A stretch of 10,104 nucleotides of DNA from Bacteroidales bacterium UBA1725 (GTDB lineage: Bacteria; Bacteroidota; Bacteroidia; Bacteroidales; UBA932), in the NCBI GenBank assembly GCA_002315815.1, contig DCIN01000092.1:1-10104 (forward strand). Direction: 5' to 3'. The position numbers were made by a program, and so were the translations under genes. Under the pieces are notes generated by a model. The model made no database searches. It was not told the DNA's origin and was given only the letters and a program-made list of their open reading frames with translations. Of the stretch, positions 1 to 6,829 are shown in pieces (within the stretch, counting starts at the first letter, position 1; every line of letters starts with the position of its first letter).

Positions 1-315
1 AAGGCCTTTTATAATTCATTGTATCAACAGTCGAAGGAGACGGGAAGCTTTGAGCTTGTGCTGTTGATTTGTTCCAAGCAGGTCGAGGGTATGCCGATAT
101 CAAAGGTAATCTCGGATTTCGAGTTCGGAATACCGATTTATGTTGACGAGAACAATACCTTTCTTAAAGAAAACCCGACGATACCGACTTCCGACTCAAG
201 GCTTCATTCGGTGTTTGTGGACGGGGATGGAAAACCGGTCTTTGTCGGGAATCCTGCCTGGAACAGCAGAGTTCAGACTTTGTTGGAGAAATATGTGACA
301 AATATCAACCCTTAA
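1..315 (+). CDS. Thioredoxin-fold (TlpA/redoxin-like) protein, C-terminal part
   Basis: The reading frame is open from base 1 and ends at TAA 313-315, so only the last 104 residues are present and the start lies outside. The visible part has the second half of a thioredoxin-like fold: a beta strand ending in LLICS, then a PIYVDENNTF stretch, and near the end a strand-turn-strand reading SVFVDGDGKPVFVGNP followed by a short amphipathic helix. This pattern (a value carried from the domain, 'VDGDGKPV..GNP', then a final helix) is what redoxin domains of Bacteroidota envelope proteins show. Any CxxC active site would lie upstream and cannot be judged. The next gene starts 11 bases later, so the two are almost certainly in one operon; a role in disulfide handling for the cysteine-bearing small protein downstream is an inference only. 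Confidence 0.7.
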   Translation, partial: KAFYNSLYQQSKETGSFELVLLICSKQVEGMPISKVISDFEFGIPIYVDENNTFLKENPTIPTSDSRLHSVFVDGDGKPVFVGNPAWNSRVQTLLEKYVTNINP

Positions 316-326
316 TTATCATTATT

Positions 327-566
327 ATGAAGAAAACAATTATCTTGTGTGCTGCGGCGTTGCTTGTTGCCGCCTCTGCTTTCACCGCAATCAAAGTGAC
401 CCGTTCCAATGATTCGGTTATTGCTGAAAATGTCGATGCTCTTGCCTGTGACCCTGAAATTACGGTTGGAGATCTTTGTATGATGAAAGAACCTTCTATT
501 TGTGTATGGGTATTTGATGTACCTCCCTATAAAGATAAATATGAACCCGGAAGAAAAGATTATTAA
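327..566 (+). CDS. NVEALA-family small exported protein
   Basis: This 79-residue protein starts with KK and a hydrophobic segment (about residues 4-22) typical of an export signal, followed by a short polar stretch and the motif E-N-V-D-A-L-A at residues 34-40. That motif is a one-residue variant of the NVEALA signature that names a family of small Bacteroidota proteins; in this family it ends the conserved leader and the rest is variable. The part after the motif (residues 41-79) has three cysteines (C41, C51, C59) and a charged, Tyr/Pro-containing tail. It sits between a thioredoxin-fold gene (11-base gap) and a lipoprotein gene (8-base gap), the usual neighbourhood for this family. The biochemical role of NVEALA proteins is not established. 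Processing after the ALA motif is plausible but inferred. Confidence 0.85.
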   Translation: MKKTIILCAAALLVAASAFTAIKVTRSNDSVIAENVDALACDPEITVGDLCMMKEPSICVWVFDVPPYKDKYEPGRKDY

Positions 567-574
567 CGAAGATT

Positions 575-1645
575 ATGAATCATATCTGTAGAAATTTATT
601 TTTGCTTTTGTCATCAGTGTCAGTTCTTTCTTGTGGGTCCGGCACTGATGACCCGGTTTTGGCCGCATATACAAAAGGAATAACGGAAATCTCTCCCGTA
701 TCGACTATTAATATTGAAGATATGGGTGTCTTTTCACCGTACGAGATCCATAAATATGACAATTGTTTCGTTTTCCAACAATATTTTATGGATCATTTTG
801 TCGATATCTACAATACTGATACCGGCGATGTTATCCGTTGTGCATACAAAGGACGTGGATTCGGGGAAGTGCTGAATGCATCAATCCAAGTGCTAGGAGG
901 GTTCATATACCTGTATGATAGCCAGACGAACAACTATTGGCGTATTGATATCGAGAAAACGATTGCCGACGGAAGACAATCAATCGAGAAGATTGCAACC
1001 CTGAGCAAAACAAGTACTCCGAACACATATTACGATGTAAACTCCATCTATAAGACCAATAAAGGAAATGTTTGTCTCGGTTTTCTCGGCGAGCGTAGAT
1101 GGTACAGTCTGATGGACGATGCTTTTGAAGAAAAGAGTTACGTTGAAGATTGCGATTTTGACAATTTCAGAGATTTGTCGACTTTGGCGAGAAACAATGT
1201 ATTCTGCAGTTCGTATATTTCCGTCAGTCCCGATGAATCCAGATTGGTTTGTGCCGCTATGAGCGTAGGGAGTATTTCTATTTCTGAAATCAATGGGGAC
1301 AATTTGAACGAATATTTCCGGCGAACATTCTATTCCTGTGAAGTCAGAGATACGCCAAATGGACCTGCGTTTAATGACAGACTCAACAGAAAAGCATTTT
1401 CGGCCGTATGCTCAGATGCAAACAATATCTATCTGCTTTATTCAGGACATATTATACGTCACGAGGATAATGACAAACGGCCTTGGGAGTCTTCATATCT
1501 TATTGTGCTTGACTGGAACGGGAAGTACAAGAGGTCATACCACCTCACAGATCAAATAAGCGTGATGTGTCTCGAAGGTAACAGATTGTACGGTATCTCC
1601 CGATTTCCTGTTTCGAAAATAGTCGAATACTCGCTGCCCGAATAA
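575..1645 (+). CDS. TolB/BF3164-like beta-propeller lipoprotein
   Basis: The 356-residue product has a lipoprotein signal: hydrophobic residues 8-18 and a lipobox V-L-S-C with the lipidated cysteine at C20. Asp-Asp at positions 25-26 soon after the cysteine vaguely resembles the acidic export signal of surface lipoproteins in this phylum, but this is weak. The rest is rich in short beta strands with repeated patterns such as 'GGFIYLYDSQTNNYWRID', 'SPDESRLVCAAM' (about residues 217-228) and 'NNIYLLYSGHI', as in six-bladed propeller proteins of the TolB-like/BF3164 family. The family has no known enzyme activity; a ligand- or peptide-binding envelope role is likely. It follows the NVEALA gene by 8 bases and closes the operon. 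Family assignment is from pattern and context rather than a diagnostic motif. Confidence 0.75.
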   Translation: MNHICRNLFLLLSSVSVLSCGSGTDDPVLAAYTKGITEISPVSTINIEDMGVFSPYEIHKYDNCFVFQQYFMDHFVDIYNTDTGDVIRCAYKGRGFGEVLNASIQVLGGFIYLYDSQTNNYWRIDIEKTIADGRQSIEKIATLSKTSTPNTYYDVNSIYKTNKGNVCLGFLGERRWYSLMDDAFEEKSYVEDCDFDNFRDLSTLARNNVFCSSYISVSPDESRLVCAAMSVGSISISEINGDNLNEYFRRTFYSCEVRDTPNGPAFNDRLNRKAFSAVCSDANNIYLLYSGHIIRHEDNDKRPWESSYLIVLDWNGKYKRSYHLTDQISVMCLEGNRLYGISRFPVSKIVEYSLPE

Positions 1646-1652
1646 ATCATCC

Positions 1653-1683
1653 TTGTACCTGTTTTTTCGTTTTGCTATCTTTG
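1653..1683 (+). promoter_or_regulatory. Bacteroidota-type promoter of the GH43-like gene
   Basis: A perfect -7 box TATCTTTG (TAnnTTTG) lies at 1676-1683. A -33 element TTG at 1653-1655 (CTTG rather than TTTG) lies 20 bases upstream, which is the expected spacing. Transcription would begin near 1687-1690, giving a leader of about 25-28 bases before the ATG at 1715. The promoter lies just after the lipoprotein stop codon, so the glycosidase can be expressed apart from the left operon. Confidence 0.7.
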
Positions 1684-1714
1684 TGGGTTGATAACCCAGA
1701 AATTGAAAGATAAT

Positions 1715-2845
1715 ATGAAACGACCGTTTTCTGTTTTGGTATTCTTGTCCGCTGCCTGTATCGCGTTTTTTGCCGGTACTCCGGCTCTTGAAGCAATTGA
1801 AACGGAAAAGATTGCCGACAATCCCCTATTTGTCGATCCCGTGTACAGTGGCTCCACCGATCCTATGGTGTGCTACAATCCCGTCACCCAGTCTTATTAT
1901 ATGTATTATACCAGCAGAAGGATGACTGTGGAAGGACTCGGTGGCATAGAAGCCATTCACGGAACGCCCATAGGAATGGCTGAGTCCAAGGACGGCGGAG
2001 CCACCTGGTCTTATATCGGAGATGCAAAAATCGATTATTCGCCGGACGAGAATCCAACCTATTGGGCTCCGGAAGTGATTTTCAACGAAGGTGTTTTCCA
2101 TATGTACCTGACGTATGTTCCGGGTATTTTCAATGACTGGAGCCATCCAAGGGACATAGTCCATCTGACCAGTCCCGACGGAATCAATTGGACTACACAG
2201 TCTGTTCTGAAACTTGCAGTCCGCAAAGTGATAGATGCCTGTGTAGTGAAACTTCCCCAAGGTGGATGGAGACTGTGGTACAACAATGAAACTGACGGAA
2301 AATCAATATATTACGCTGATAGCCCCGACCTGTACAACTGGACGGACAAGGGGAAGGTCCCCATCGAAACGAGAGGGGAAGGACCAAACGTATTTTTCTG
2401 GAAAGGAAAATATTATATGATAATTGACGAATGGAAGGGCCTTTCGGCCTGGAGTTCGGAGGACCTTCTTCACTGGACCAAATCTGGAGGCAGTTATCTT
2501 GTCGATGGGCAGAACGGTCAGGCCAGGGGCAACCACGCAGATGTAGAAGTAGTGGGAGACAGAGCCTATATGTTTTATTTCAGCAATTATCCTCTGGCTG
2601 TCGGGCCGGATCAAGAGAATGCTTCCGCCAAGCCTGCTTCCGCCAAGCCTGAAACTGTCAAGCCTGAAACTGCGGCTCCAGGAGAAATGCCCAGAATGCA
2701 GCCTGTAAACGGACGGCGACGTATGCGTATGGGACACGCTACTTTTGTCGTTGAACTTCAGCTTGATGCCGACGGTAATGTTTTCTGCGACACTACAAAG
2801 GGCTGCAGCATAGACCTGATGTCGGGCAAGGTTATTTCTCAATAA
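1715..2845 (+). CDS. Secreted GH43-like five-bladed propeller glycosidase
   Basis: The ATG at 1715 is preferred over an in-frame TTG at 1688, which would fall at the predicted transcription start; from 1715 the protein is 376 residues with a clean signal peptide (basic MKRP, hydrophobic 5-20, Ala-rich cleavage region about 20-27). The mature part shows the motifs of GH43-type propellers: STDPMV (D49, candidate base), WAPE (117-120), VIDACVV (D174, candidate pKa modulator), GEGPNV (E222, candidate acid) and a GNHADVEVVG blade. The end 'FVVELQLDADGNVFCD' is the usual closing strand. Such enzymes remove arabinose, xylose or galactose from plant or host glycans; the substrate cannot be told. Between blade and closing strand sits an unusual repeat linker (see the repeat entry). 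Its end overlaps the convergent HprK-like gene by 7 bp. Confidence 0.82.
   Translation: MKRPFSVLVFLSAACIAFFAGTPALEAIETEKIADNPLFVDPVYSGSTDPMVCYNPVTQSYYMYYTSRRMTVEGLGGIEAIHGTPIGMAESKDGGATWSYIGDAKIDYSPDENPTYWAPEVIFNEGVFHMYLTYVPGIFNDWSHPRDIVHLTSPDGINWTTQSVLKLAVRKVIDACVVKLPQGGWRLWYNNETDGKSIYYADSPDLYNWTDKGKVPIETRGEGPNVFFWKGKYYMIIDEWKGLSAWSSEDLLHWTKSGGSYLVDGQNGQARGNHADVEVVGDRAYMFYFSNYPLAVGPDQENASAKPASAKPETVKPETAAPGEMPRMQPVNGRRRMRMGHATFVVELQLDADGNVFCDTTKGCSIDLMSGKVISQ
2621..2680 (+). repeat. In-frame 15-bp repeats coding a Lys/Pro linker
   Basis: Four successive 15-bp units code for ASAKP, ASAKP, ETVKP and ETAAP (residues 303-322 of the GH43-like protein). The first two units (2621-2635 and 2636-2650) are identical at every base; the third and fourth share the AAGCCT or GAAACT parts. 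The unit is five codons long, so copy changes keep the reading frame. The insert lies where related enzymes have a short loop before the last beta strand, and is followed by an Arg/Met-rich stretch (residues 324-340). Confidence 0.9.
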
Positions 2846-3729
2846 TCCGCCACGCCAGCCACGCCGTTGTGACAGACTATTGCGGCATCTGCGTCGGGCA
2901 GGCAGTACATTTTGAAGAATGGAGTGGACGTGACGGCGCAGATTATCGTTTCGTTCAGACCGTCTGACATCTCGTTATCAAGTTTGAGGCCCGAGCAGGA
3001 GGAGTACAATGTGGCATAAGCCTCAGGAACTGGGATTGCCTCCAATCTGTTTTCCGGAGCCTGTACTATGCGGACTATCGCCCCTACGTCCGCCTGCTCG
3101 TTTCTGTAGCAGGGAGTTTTGCCGCTCCAGGGGGAACCGTAGGCAATCACTCTCCCGTCGGGCCATACCCTGAGCACAGGATTGTCATCATTCATCAGAT
3201 GGCTTCCTTTTATGTTCTCCAGCCACATACGGCTGTGAGTGCTTTTTCCAGTACCGCTCTTACCCAGGAAAAGATAGGCTTTGCCGTCGCATACGGTCAC
3301 GGACGCGTGTATTTCCAGGGTGTTGAGTCTGGATGTGCTGAAGGCATAAGACAGCATCAATGCATTGTCTATCGCAAATCTGAGACTCCTTGACGTCTCG
3401 CCTGTAATGTGCAGCAGGGCTATCCGGCAATCTTTACGGAGCAGCATTTCCATAATGATTGCCGACCTTCCTGTGGGGGCCATCTCTATGAACCAGTTGT
3501 CGTATGCGTCGTAGATGTTGCAGAGGGGCATTTCGGGTTCTCCGTGGTCTCCGGTAAGTACGGGGACTTTCTCCGTCTCCGGGAGAGAATCGACAATCTC
3601 CACAGAGAACAAAGGGTCATTTTTCGGCTCCGGCACAGCGAAAGCTGTGTAATTGGTAAGAATATCGCCCAGATTCTCTTTCGAGACAAGACTGAATATG
3701 TGTCCTGCTACTTTGTAATGATAAGTCAT
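2839..3729 (-). CDS. HprK-like P-loop kinase-fold protein
   Basis: The 296-residue protein has a Walker A motif GKSGTGKS (residues 156-163) preceded by a HASV segment (H141-V144) and followed by NDDNPV (D181, D182) and GSPWSGKTP (198-206). This order matches the C-terminal catalytic fold shared by HPr kinase/phosphorylase and ATP-dependent PEP carboxykinase. The N-terminal 130 residues are a mixed alpha/beta region without a recognised domain. Related stand-alone Bacteroidota proteins are often labelled 'PEP carboxykinase-like', but their substrate is unknown, and no HPr or PTS gene is near. An in-frame TTG at 3774 was rejected because it overlaps the -7 box of the gene's own promoter; ATG 3729 gives a leader of about 35-40 bases. 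It converges on the GH43-like gene. Confidence 0.8.
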   Translation of the reverse strand: MTYHYKVAGHIFSLVSKENLGDILTNYTAFAVPEPKNDPLFSVEIVDSLPETEKVPVLTGDHGEPEMPLCNIYDAYDNWFIEMAPTGRSAIIMEMLLRKDCRIALLHITGETSRSLRFAIDNALMLSYAFSTSRLNTLEIHASVTVCDGKAYLFLGKSGTGKSTHSRMWLENIKGSHLMNDDNPVLRVWPDGRVIAYGSPWSGKTPCYRNEQADVGAIVRIVQAPENRLEAIPVPEAYATLYSSCSGLKLDNEMSDGLNETIICAVTSTPFFKMYCLPDADAAIVCHNGVAGVADY

Positions 3730-3771
3730 AATTATATAATTATCCAGACGCTCATACGGAATGCTGAAATG

Positions 3772-3802
3772 CAAATTTAGAAGATATTATTCATTCGACA
3801 AA
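3772..3802 (-). promoter_or_regulatory. Consensus Bacteroidota promoter of the HprK-like gene
   Basis: On the minus strand TTTG (3802-3799) is followed after exactly 19 bases by TAAATTTG (3779-3772), a full match to the -33/-7 consensus TTTG / TAnnTTTG. The -33 box lies within the last codons of comF. Transcription should begin near 3768-3765, so the in-frame TTG at 3774 cannot be in this transcript. Confidence 0.82.
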
Positions 3803-4525
3803 GGCGAGTGTGGCAACGGAGATTCGTGGACCGGGACCGATAAGACCCCTCAGGGTGCGGTGACATTCCGAGAGTGTGGCTCCGGTGGTCATCACGTCAT
3901 CCACAAGCAGAATATGACGGAATTCCTGTATTTTTGTTCCCGTGGTGCGGAAGGCCTTCTTGACATTGGCAATTCTTTCACTTCCGTTTTTTTGGGTCTG
4001 ACTGCCGGTGTATCTGGTTCTGCGGAGAATTTTTCCCTCACAGGGGGTTCCCAGTTCCGCCGCCAGCACGCAGGCTATCGTTTCGGCCTGATTGTATCCG
4101 CGTTTCCATTTCCTCAGAGGGTGGAGAGGTACTGGAATAACCGCATCGACATCCGAATACAGAGCCGACTGTGCAATGCTTTTTGCCAGCATCGAGGCAA
4201 AGAAACGTCCTGCTCCGAAATTCCTTCCGTATTTGAGGGATTTTGTGATGTGGTCGTAGCCTGTACCCTCCGCATAGTAGAACAGAGCCGTTGCGTAGGA
4301 ATACACATCCTCGTCGGGTAGAGCAGCATTCAGTCTGTCCGCCATTGGGTTGCGTGACCTTGTCTCGAAGCGGGTGAGGGGAATGTCTGCAAGGCATTCC
4401 AGGCAGATATGCTTTTCGAGGGGAATGAGCTGTCTTTCGCAAACCACACAAACTCTCGGCAGTATGAAATCCGCGAGAGAGGTGAGGGAAGTTTTCAGGT
4501 CAAGTTCAAGCAATCGTCTGTCCAT
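3791..4525 (-). CDS. comF: ComF family phosphoribosyltransferase-fold protein
   Basis: The 244-residue product has the full ComF layout. An N-terminal zinc-ribbon-like part carries two CxxC pairs (C26/C29, C41/C44). The family motif RGYNQAE is at 142-148, TGSQTQK and the ER..N...AF signature at about 173-192, and the PRPP-binding loop LLVDDVMTTGAT at 206-217. In naturally competent bacteria ComF acts with the ComFA helicase in moving single-stranded DNA into the cytoplasm; in Bacteroidota the gene is widespread and often called amidophosphoribosyltransferase, with unproven function. It starts 57 bases after fabG and no consensus promoter is visible in the gap, so it is probably co-transcribed with fabG. 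The gap holds only two copies of TCATTGT 11 bases apart. Confidence 0.92.
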   Translation of the reverse strand: MDRRLLELDLKTSLTSLADFILPRVCVVCERQLIPLEKHICLECLADIPLTRFETRSRNPMADRLNAALPDEDVYSYATALFYYAEGTGYDHITKSLKYGRNFGAGRFFASMLAKSIAQSALYSDVDAVIPVPLHPLRKWKRGYNQAETIACVLAAELGTPCEGKILRRTRYTGSQTQKNGSERIANVKKAFRTTGTKIQEFRHILLVDDVMTTGATLSECHRTLRGLIGPGPRISVATLAFVE

Positions 4526-4582
4526 TTGATTCCAATGGTCATTGTTGTGTCATTGTAGGCGTGTCTGCAATTCAGATGACTG

Positions 4583-5320
4583 TCAGCAGGCCATAGCCCC
4601 GCAGCAATTGACAACCTGACCGCTCACATAGGAAGAAAGGTCGCTTGCAAGGAATAGCGCCACTTTGGCCACCTCCTCCACCGTTCCTCCGCGTCGCAGA
4701 GGTATGGTCTTGACCCAGGCATCGCGCACTTCCTGAGGAAGAGTCTCGGTCATATCTGAGATGATGAAGCCGGGGGCGATACAGTTGGCGCGTATTCCCC
4801 GCGGTCCCATTTCCTTGGCGACGGATTTTGTGAGTCCTATCATTCCAGCCTTTGACGCCGAGTAATTGGCCTGTCCGGCGTTGCCGTATTCACCCACCAC
4901 GGAAGACATACAGATGATGCTGCCGGAACGCTGTCGGGCCATCACGGGAGTGACTGCGTGGATGAAATTGAAAGCCGATTTGAGGTTGATCCCTATTACG
5001 GCATCCCATTGCGCTTCGTCCATACGGAGCATAAGTGAGTCTCTGGTAATGCCGGCATTGTTCACCAGTATGTCGATGTGCCCGAAATCCTCCTTAATGC
5101 GCTCCACTACATCGTGTGCTGCATCAAATGAGGATGCATCGGAGGTGTAGGCTCTTACCTTGGTCCCGAACGCCTCCAGTTCGTGTATAGTGGCTTCGTT
5201 CACTATGAGGTCCGTGAAGGCTATGTCGGCTCCTTCTTTTGCAAACATCAGGGCAATGGCCTTGCCTATTCCTCTGGAAGCCCCGGTTATCAGGGCTGTC
5301 TTGCCATTTAGAAGTCCCAT
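4583..5320 (-). CDS. fabG: 3-oxoacyl-ACP reductase, SDR family
   Basis: This 245-residue protein is a classical short-chain dehydrogenase. It has the cofactor motif TGASRGIG (12-19), NNAG (87-90), and the catalytic tetrad N112, S140, Y153, K157 (YSASK). Arg16 after GAS, and the overall match to FabG (ITRDSLMLRM, IAPGFI, SSYVSGQVV), support NADPH-dependent reduction of 3-oxoacyl-ACP in the cytoplasmic fatty acid elongation cycle. The C-terminus ends in NCCGAMAC instead of the more common NVDGGM; a CCG-type tail is common in Bacteroidales FabG. The ATG at 5320 directly abuts a block of four 16-bp tandem repeats that separates it from the aminopeptidase gene. Confidence 0.92.
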   Translation of the reverse strand: MGLLNGKTALITGASRGIGKAIALMFAKEGADIAFTDLIVNEATIHELEAFGTKVRAYTSDASSFDAAHDVVERIKEDFGHIDILVNNAGITRDSLMLRMDEAQWDAVIGINLKSAFNFIHAVTPVMARQRSGSIICMSSVVGEYGNAGQANYSASKAGMIGLTKSVAKEMGPRGIRANCIAPGFIISDMTETLPQEVRDAWVKTIPLRRGGTVEEVAKVALFLASDLSSYVSGQVVNCCGAMAC

Positions 5321-5384
5321 ATCTACATTATCAATTATCTATATTATCAAACATCTACATTATCAAATATCTCCAGCATCAATT
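5321..5384 (-). repeat. Four 16-bp tandem repeats in the pepP-fabG gap
   Basis: Units on the plus strand begin at 5321, 5337, 5353 and 5369. Units 1 and 3 (ATCTACATTATCAATT and ATCTACATTATCAAAT) differ by one base, unit 2 by two or three, and unit 4 (ATCTCCAGCATCAATT) is more diverged. The array starts at the base before the fabG ATG and runs into the last codons of the aminopeptidase gene, whose TGA stop is part of unit 4. On the minus strand each of units 1-3 contains TTGATAAT followed by GTAGAT or ATAGAT, with stop codons; since 16 is not a multiple of three, the array closes all frames. Confidence 0.9.
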
Positions 5385-6806
5385 ATTGTCTGCTGCCATT
5401 GCTTCTTCTACATCATCGGGTGCAATAGGGAGACGGGATGCCCCTATTCTTCTGGCACCGTCCTTGGTCACGAGCACGTCATCCTCCAGCCTGATGCCTC
5501 CGAAGGTGTAATAATCCTTGAGCTTGTCGTAGTTGACGTGGCCCTTGTCCGTACCCTCCCTTTTCCAGAGTTCTATGAGGTCGGGGATGAAATATATACC
5601 CGGTTCGTCCGTTATCACATTGCCGGGTTTGAGACGGCGGGCCATTCTCAAGCTTCCGAGTCCGAGTTGGGACGAACGGCTCTGGTCATCATCGTAACCT
5701 ACGAGGTTTTCTCCGAGGTCTTCCATATCGTGCACGTCCATTCCCATATTGTGACCCAATCCGTGAGGCATAAAGAGTCCTGCGATGCCAAGATCGAGAC
5801 ACTCGTCGATATCTCCTGACACCAGCCCCAGATCCTTGAGCCCCCCGAGGATATGCCTGCAAGTGGCAAGGTGCACGTCACGATAGGGGATACCGGGCTT
5901 AATAAGGCTGAAAGCCAACTCGTTACATTGATATACTATGCTGTAGATATCTTTTTGTACCGTGCTGAACTTCCCTGATGTGGGATAAGTTCTCGTGTGG
6001 TCTGATGCATAGTGGCTGTTGGTCTCCGCACCTGCATCCACCACCATCAGTTTGCCGGGGGCGACTGGCAGGTCGTGTGTATGGCAGTGGAAAATTTCTC
6101 CGTGTTGGGTGAGAATGGTGGGGAAACTCACTCCCCATCCCTTGGAGAGTACAACTGCTTCCATCGCACCTACTATCTCCTGCTCTATTCTTCCCGGTCT
6201 GATGCCTCTGCGGGCTGCGGTGTGCATCTCGAAGCCCAGTGCTCCGGCTTTTTCAAGTTCGGCTATTTCCTGTTCCTCCTTCACAAGACGCATTGATACA
6301 ATGGCCCTGACCAGAGCCTCTGACGCTTCCTTGCAGCCCTTCTTGCAGGAAGAGAAAACGGCCTCCGTATCCAGACCCAGCAGAGACGCTATCTTGCAGG
6401 CGTTGTAGTAACGGGAGGCCGGGAGAAAATGAACCTTTCTGCCCCTGACCACCGCGTTGAGGACGGCGACATCGAAAGCACCGTAGCTTGCGCTGTTCTT
6501 TATTCCGACTTCTGCTGCGAGACTGCTCACAGAAGGCTGAGGCCCCATCCAGATGATGTCATCTATCCCGAAGTCGTCGGCGTACAGTGTTTCCTCGCCC
6601 GTCTCCAGGTCAATTGTCGCAGCCATACGGGGTTCATCAAGACCGAATAAATAGAGCCAGTTGCTGTCCTGTCTCCATTTATAACCGTTGTCCCGGTATT
6701 GGGCCGGAGACTCCACGTTGCCGACAAATACAGCTATTCCTGTTTCGCCCTTCATTTTTTCCAAAAGGACGGAACGTCTGTTAATGTAAGTTTCTTTTGT
6801 AAACAT
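5379..6806 (-). CDS. pepP: Aminopeptidase P family metallopeptidase (M24B)
   Basis: From ATG 6806 the protein is 475 residues; a TTG just before it (6809) is not needed. The N-terminal AMP_N domain includes RQDSNWLYLFG (45-55). The C-terminal 'pita-bread' domain supplies all five metal ligands: D257 (VVDAGAE), D269 (SDHTRTYP), H352 (GLGHNMG), E401 (DEPGIYF) and E441 (RLEDDVLV). The enzyme removes an N-terminal residue from peptides with proline in second place, using two Mn ions, in the cytoplasm; no signal peptide is seen. It follows the GH2 gene by 23 bases, suggesting read-through; a near-consensus TAATCTTG box (6829-6822) could give some separate transcription but has no matching -33 box. 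Confidence 0.92.
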   Translation of the reverse strand: MFTKETYINRRSVLLEKMKGETGIAVFVGNVESPAQYRDNGYKWRQDSNWLYLFGLDEPRMAATIDLETGEETLYADDFGIDDIIWMGPQPSVSSLAAEVGIKNSASYGAFDVAVLNAVVRGRKVHFLPASRYYNACKIASLLGLDTEAVFSSCKKGCKEASEALVRAIVSMRLVKEEQEIAELEKAGALGFEMHTAARRGIRPGRIEQEIVGAMEAVVLSKGWGVSFPTILTQHGEIFHCHTHDLPVAPGKLMVVDAGAETNSHYASDHTRTYPTSGKFSTVQKDIYSIVYQCNELAFSLIKPGIPYRDVHLATCRHILGGLKDLGLVSGDIDECLDLGIAGLFMPHGLGHNMGMDVHDMEDLGENLVGYDDDQSRSSQLGLGSLRMARRLKPGNVITDEPGIYFIPDLIELWKREGTDKGHVNYDKLKDYYTFGGIRLEDDVLVTKDGARRIGASRLPIAPDDVEEAMAADNN

Positions 6807-6829
6807 CAATTATGTATTTTGCAAGATTA

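Noticed and set aside
1688..1714. TTG start for the GH43-like gene
   Set aside because: It falls at the predicted transcription start site and would place nine polar residues before a good signal peptide; ATG 1715 fits better.
3761..4321. 186-codon plus-strand open frame opposite comF
   Set aside because: Reverse-strand shadow of comF, whose motifs are complete on the minus strand.
4539..4556. Two TCATTGT words 11 bases apart upstream of comF as an operator
   Set aside because: Only seven bases each, in a short gap, with no promoter to act on; chance is as likely.
5321..5384. CRISPR-like array
   Set aside because: The 16-bp units are directly adjacent with no spacers; it is a simple tandem repeat.
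5160..5819. 219-codon plus-strand open frame across the fabG start, the repeat array and the aminopeptidase gene
   Set aside because: It reads through two clear minus-strand genes and the non-coding repeats; the protein has no recognisable domain.
6822..6829. TAATCTTG on the minus strand as promoter of the aminopeptidase gene
   Set aside because: One mismatch from TAnnTTTG and no -33 TTTG at 19-21 bases; the gene also follows GH2 by only 23 bases, so it was not listed as a promoter.
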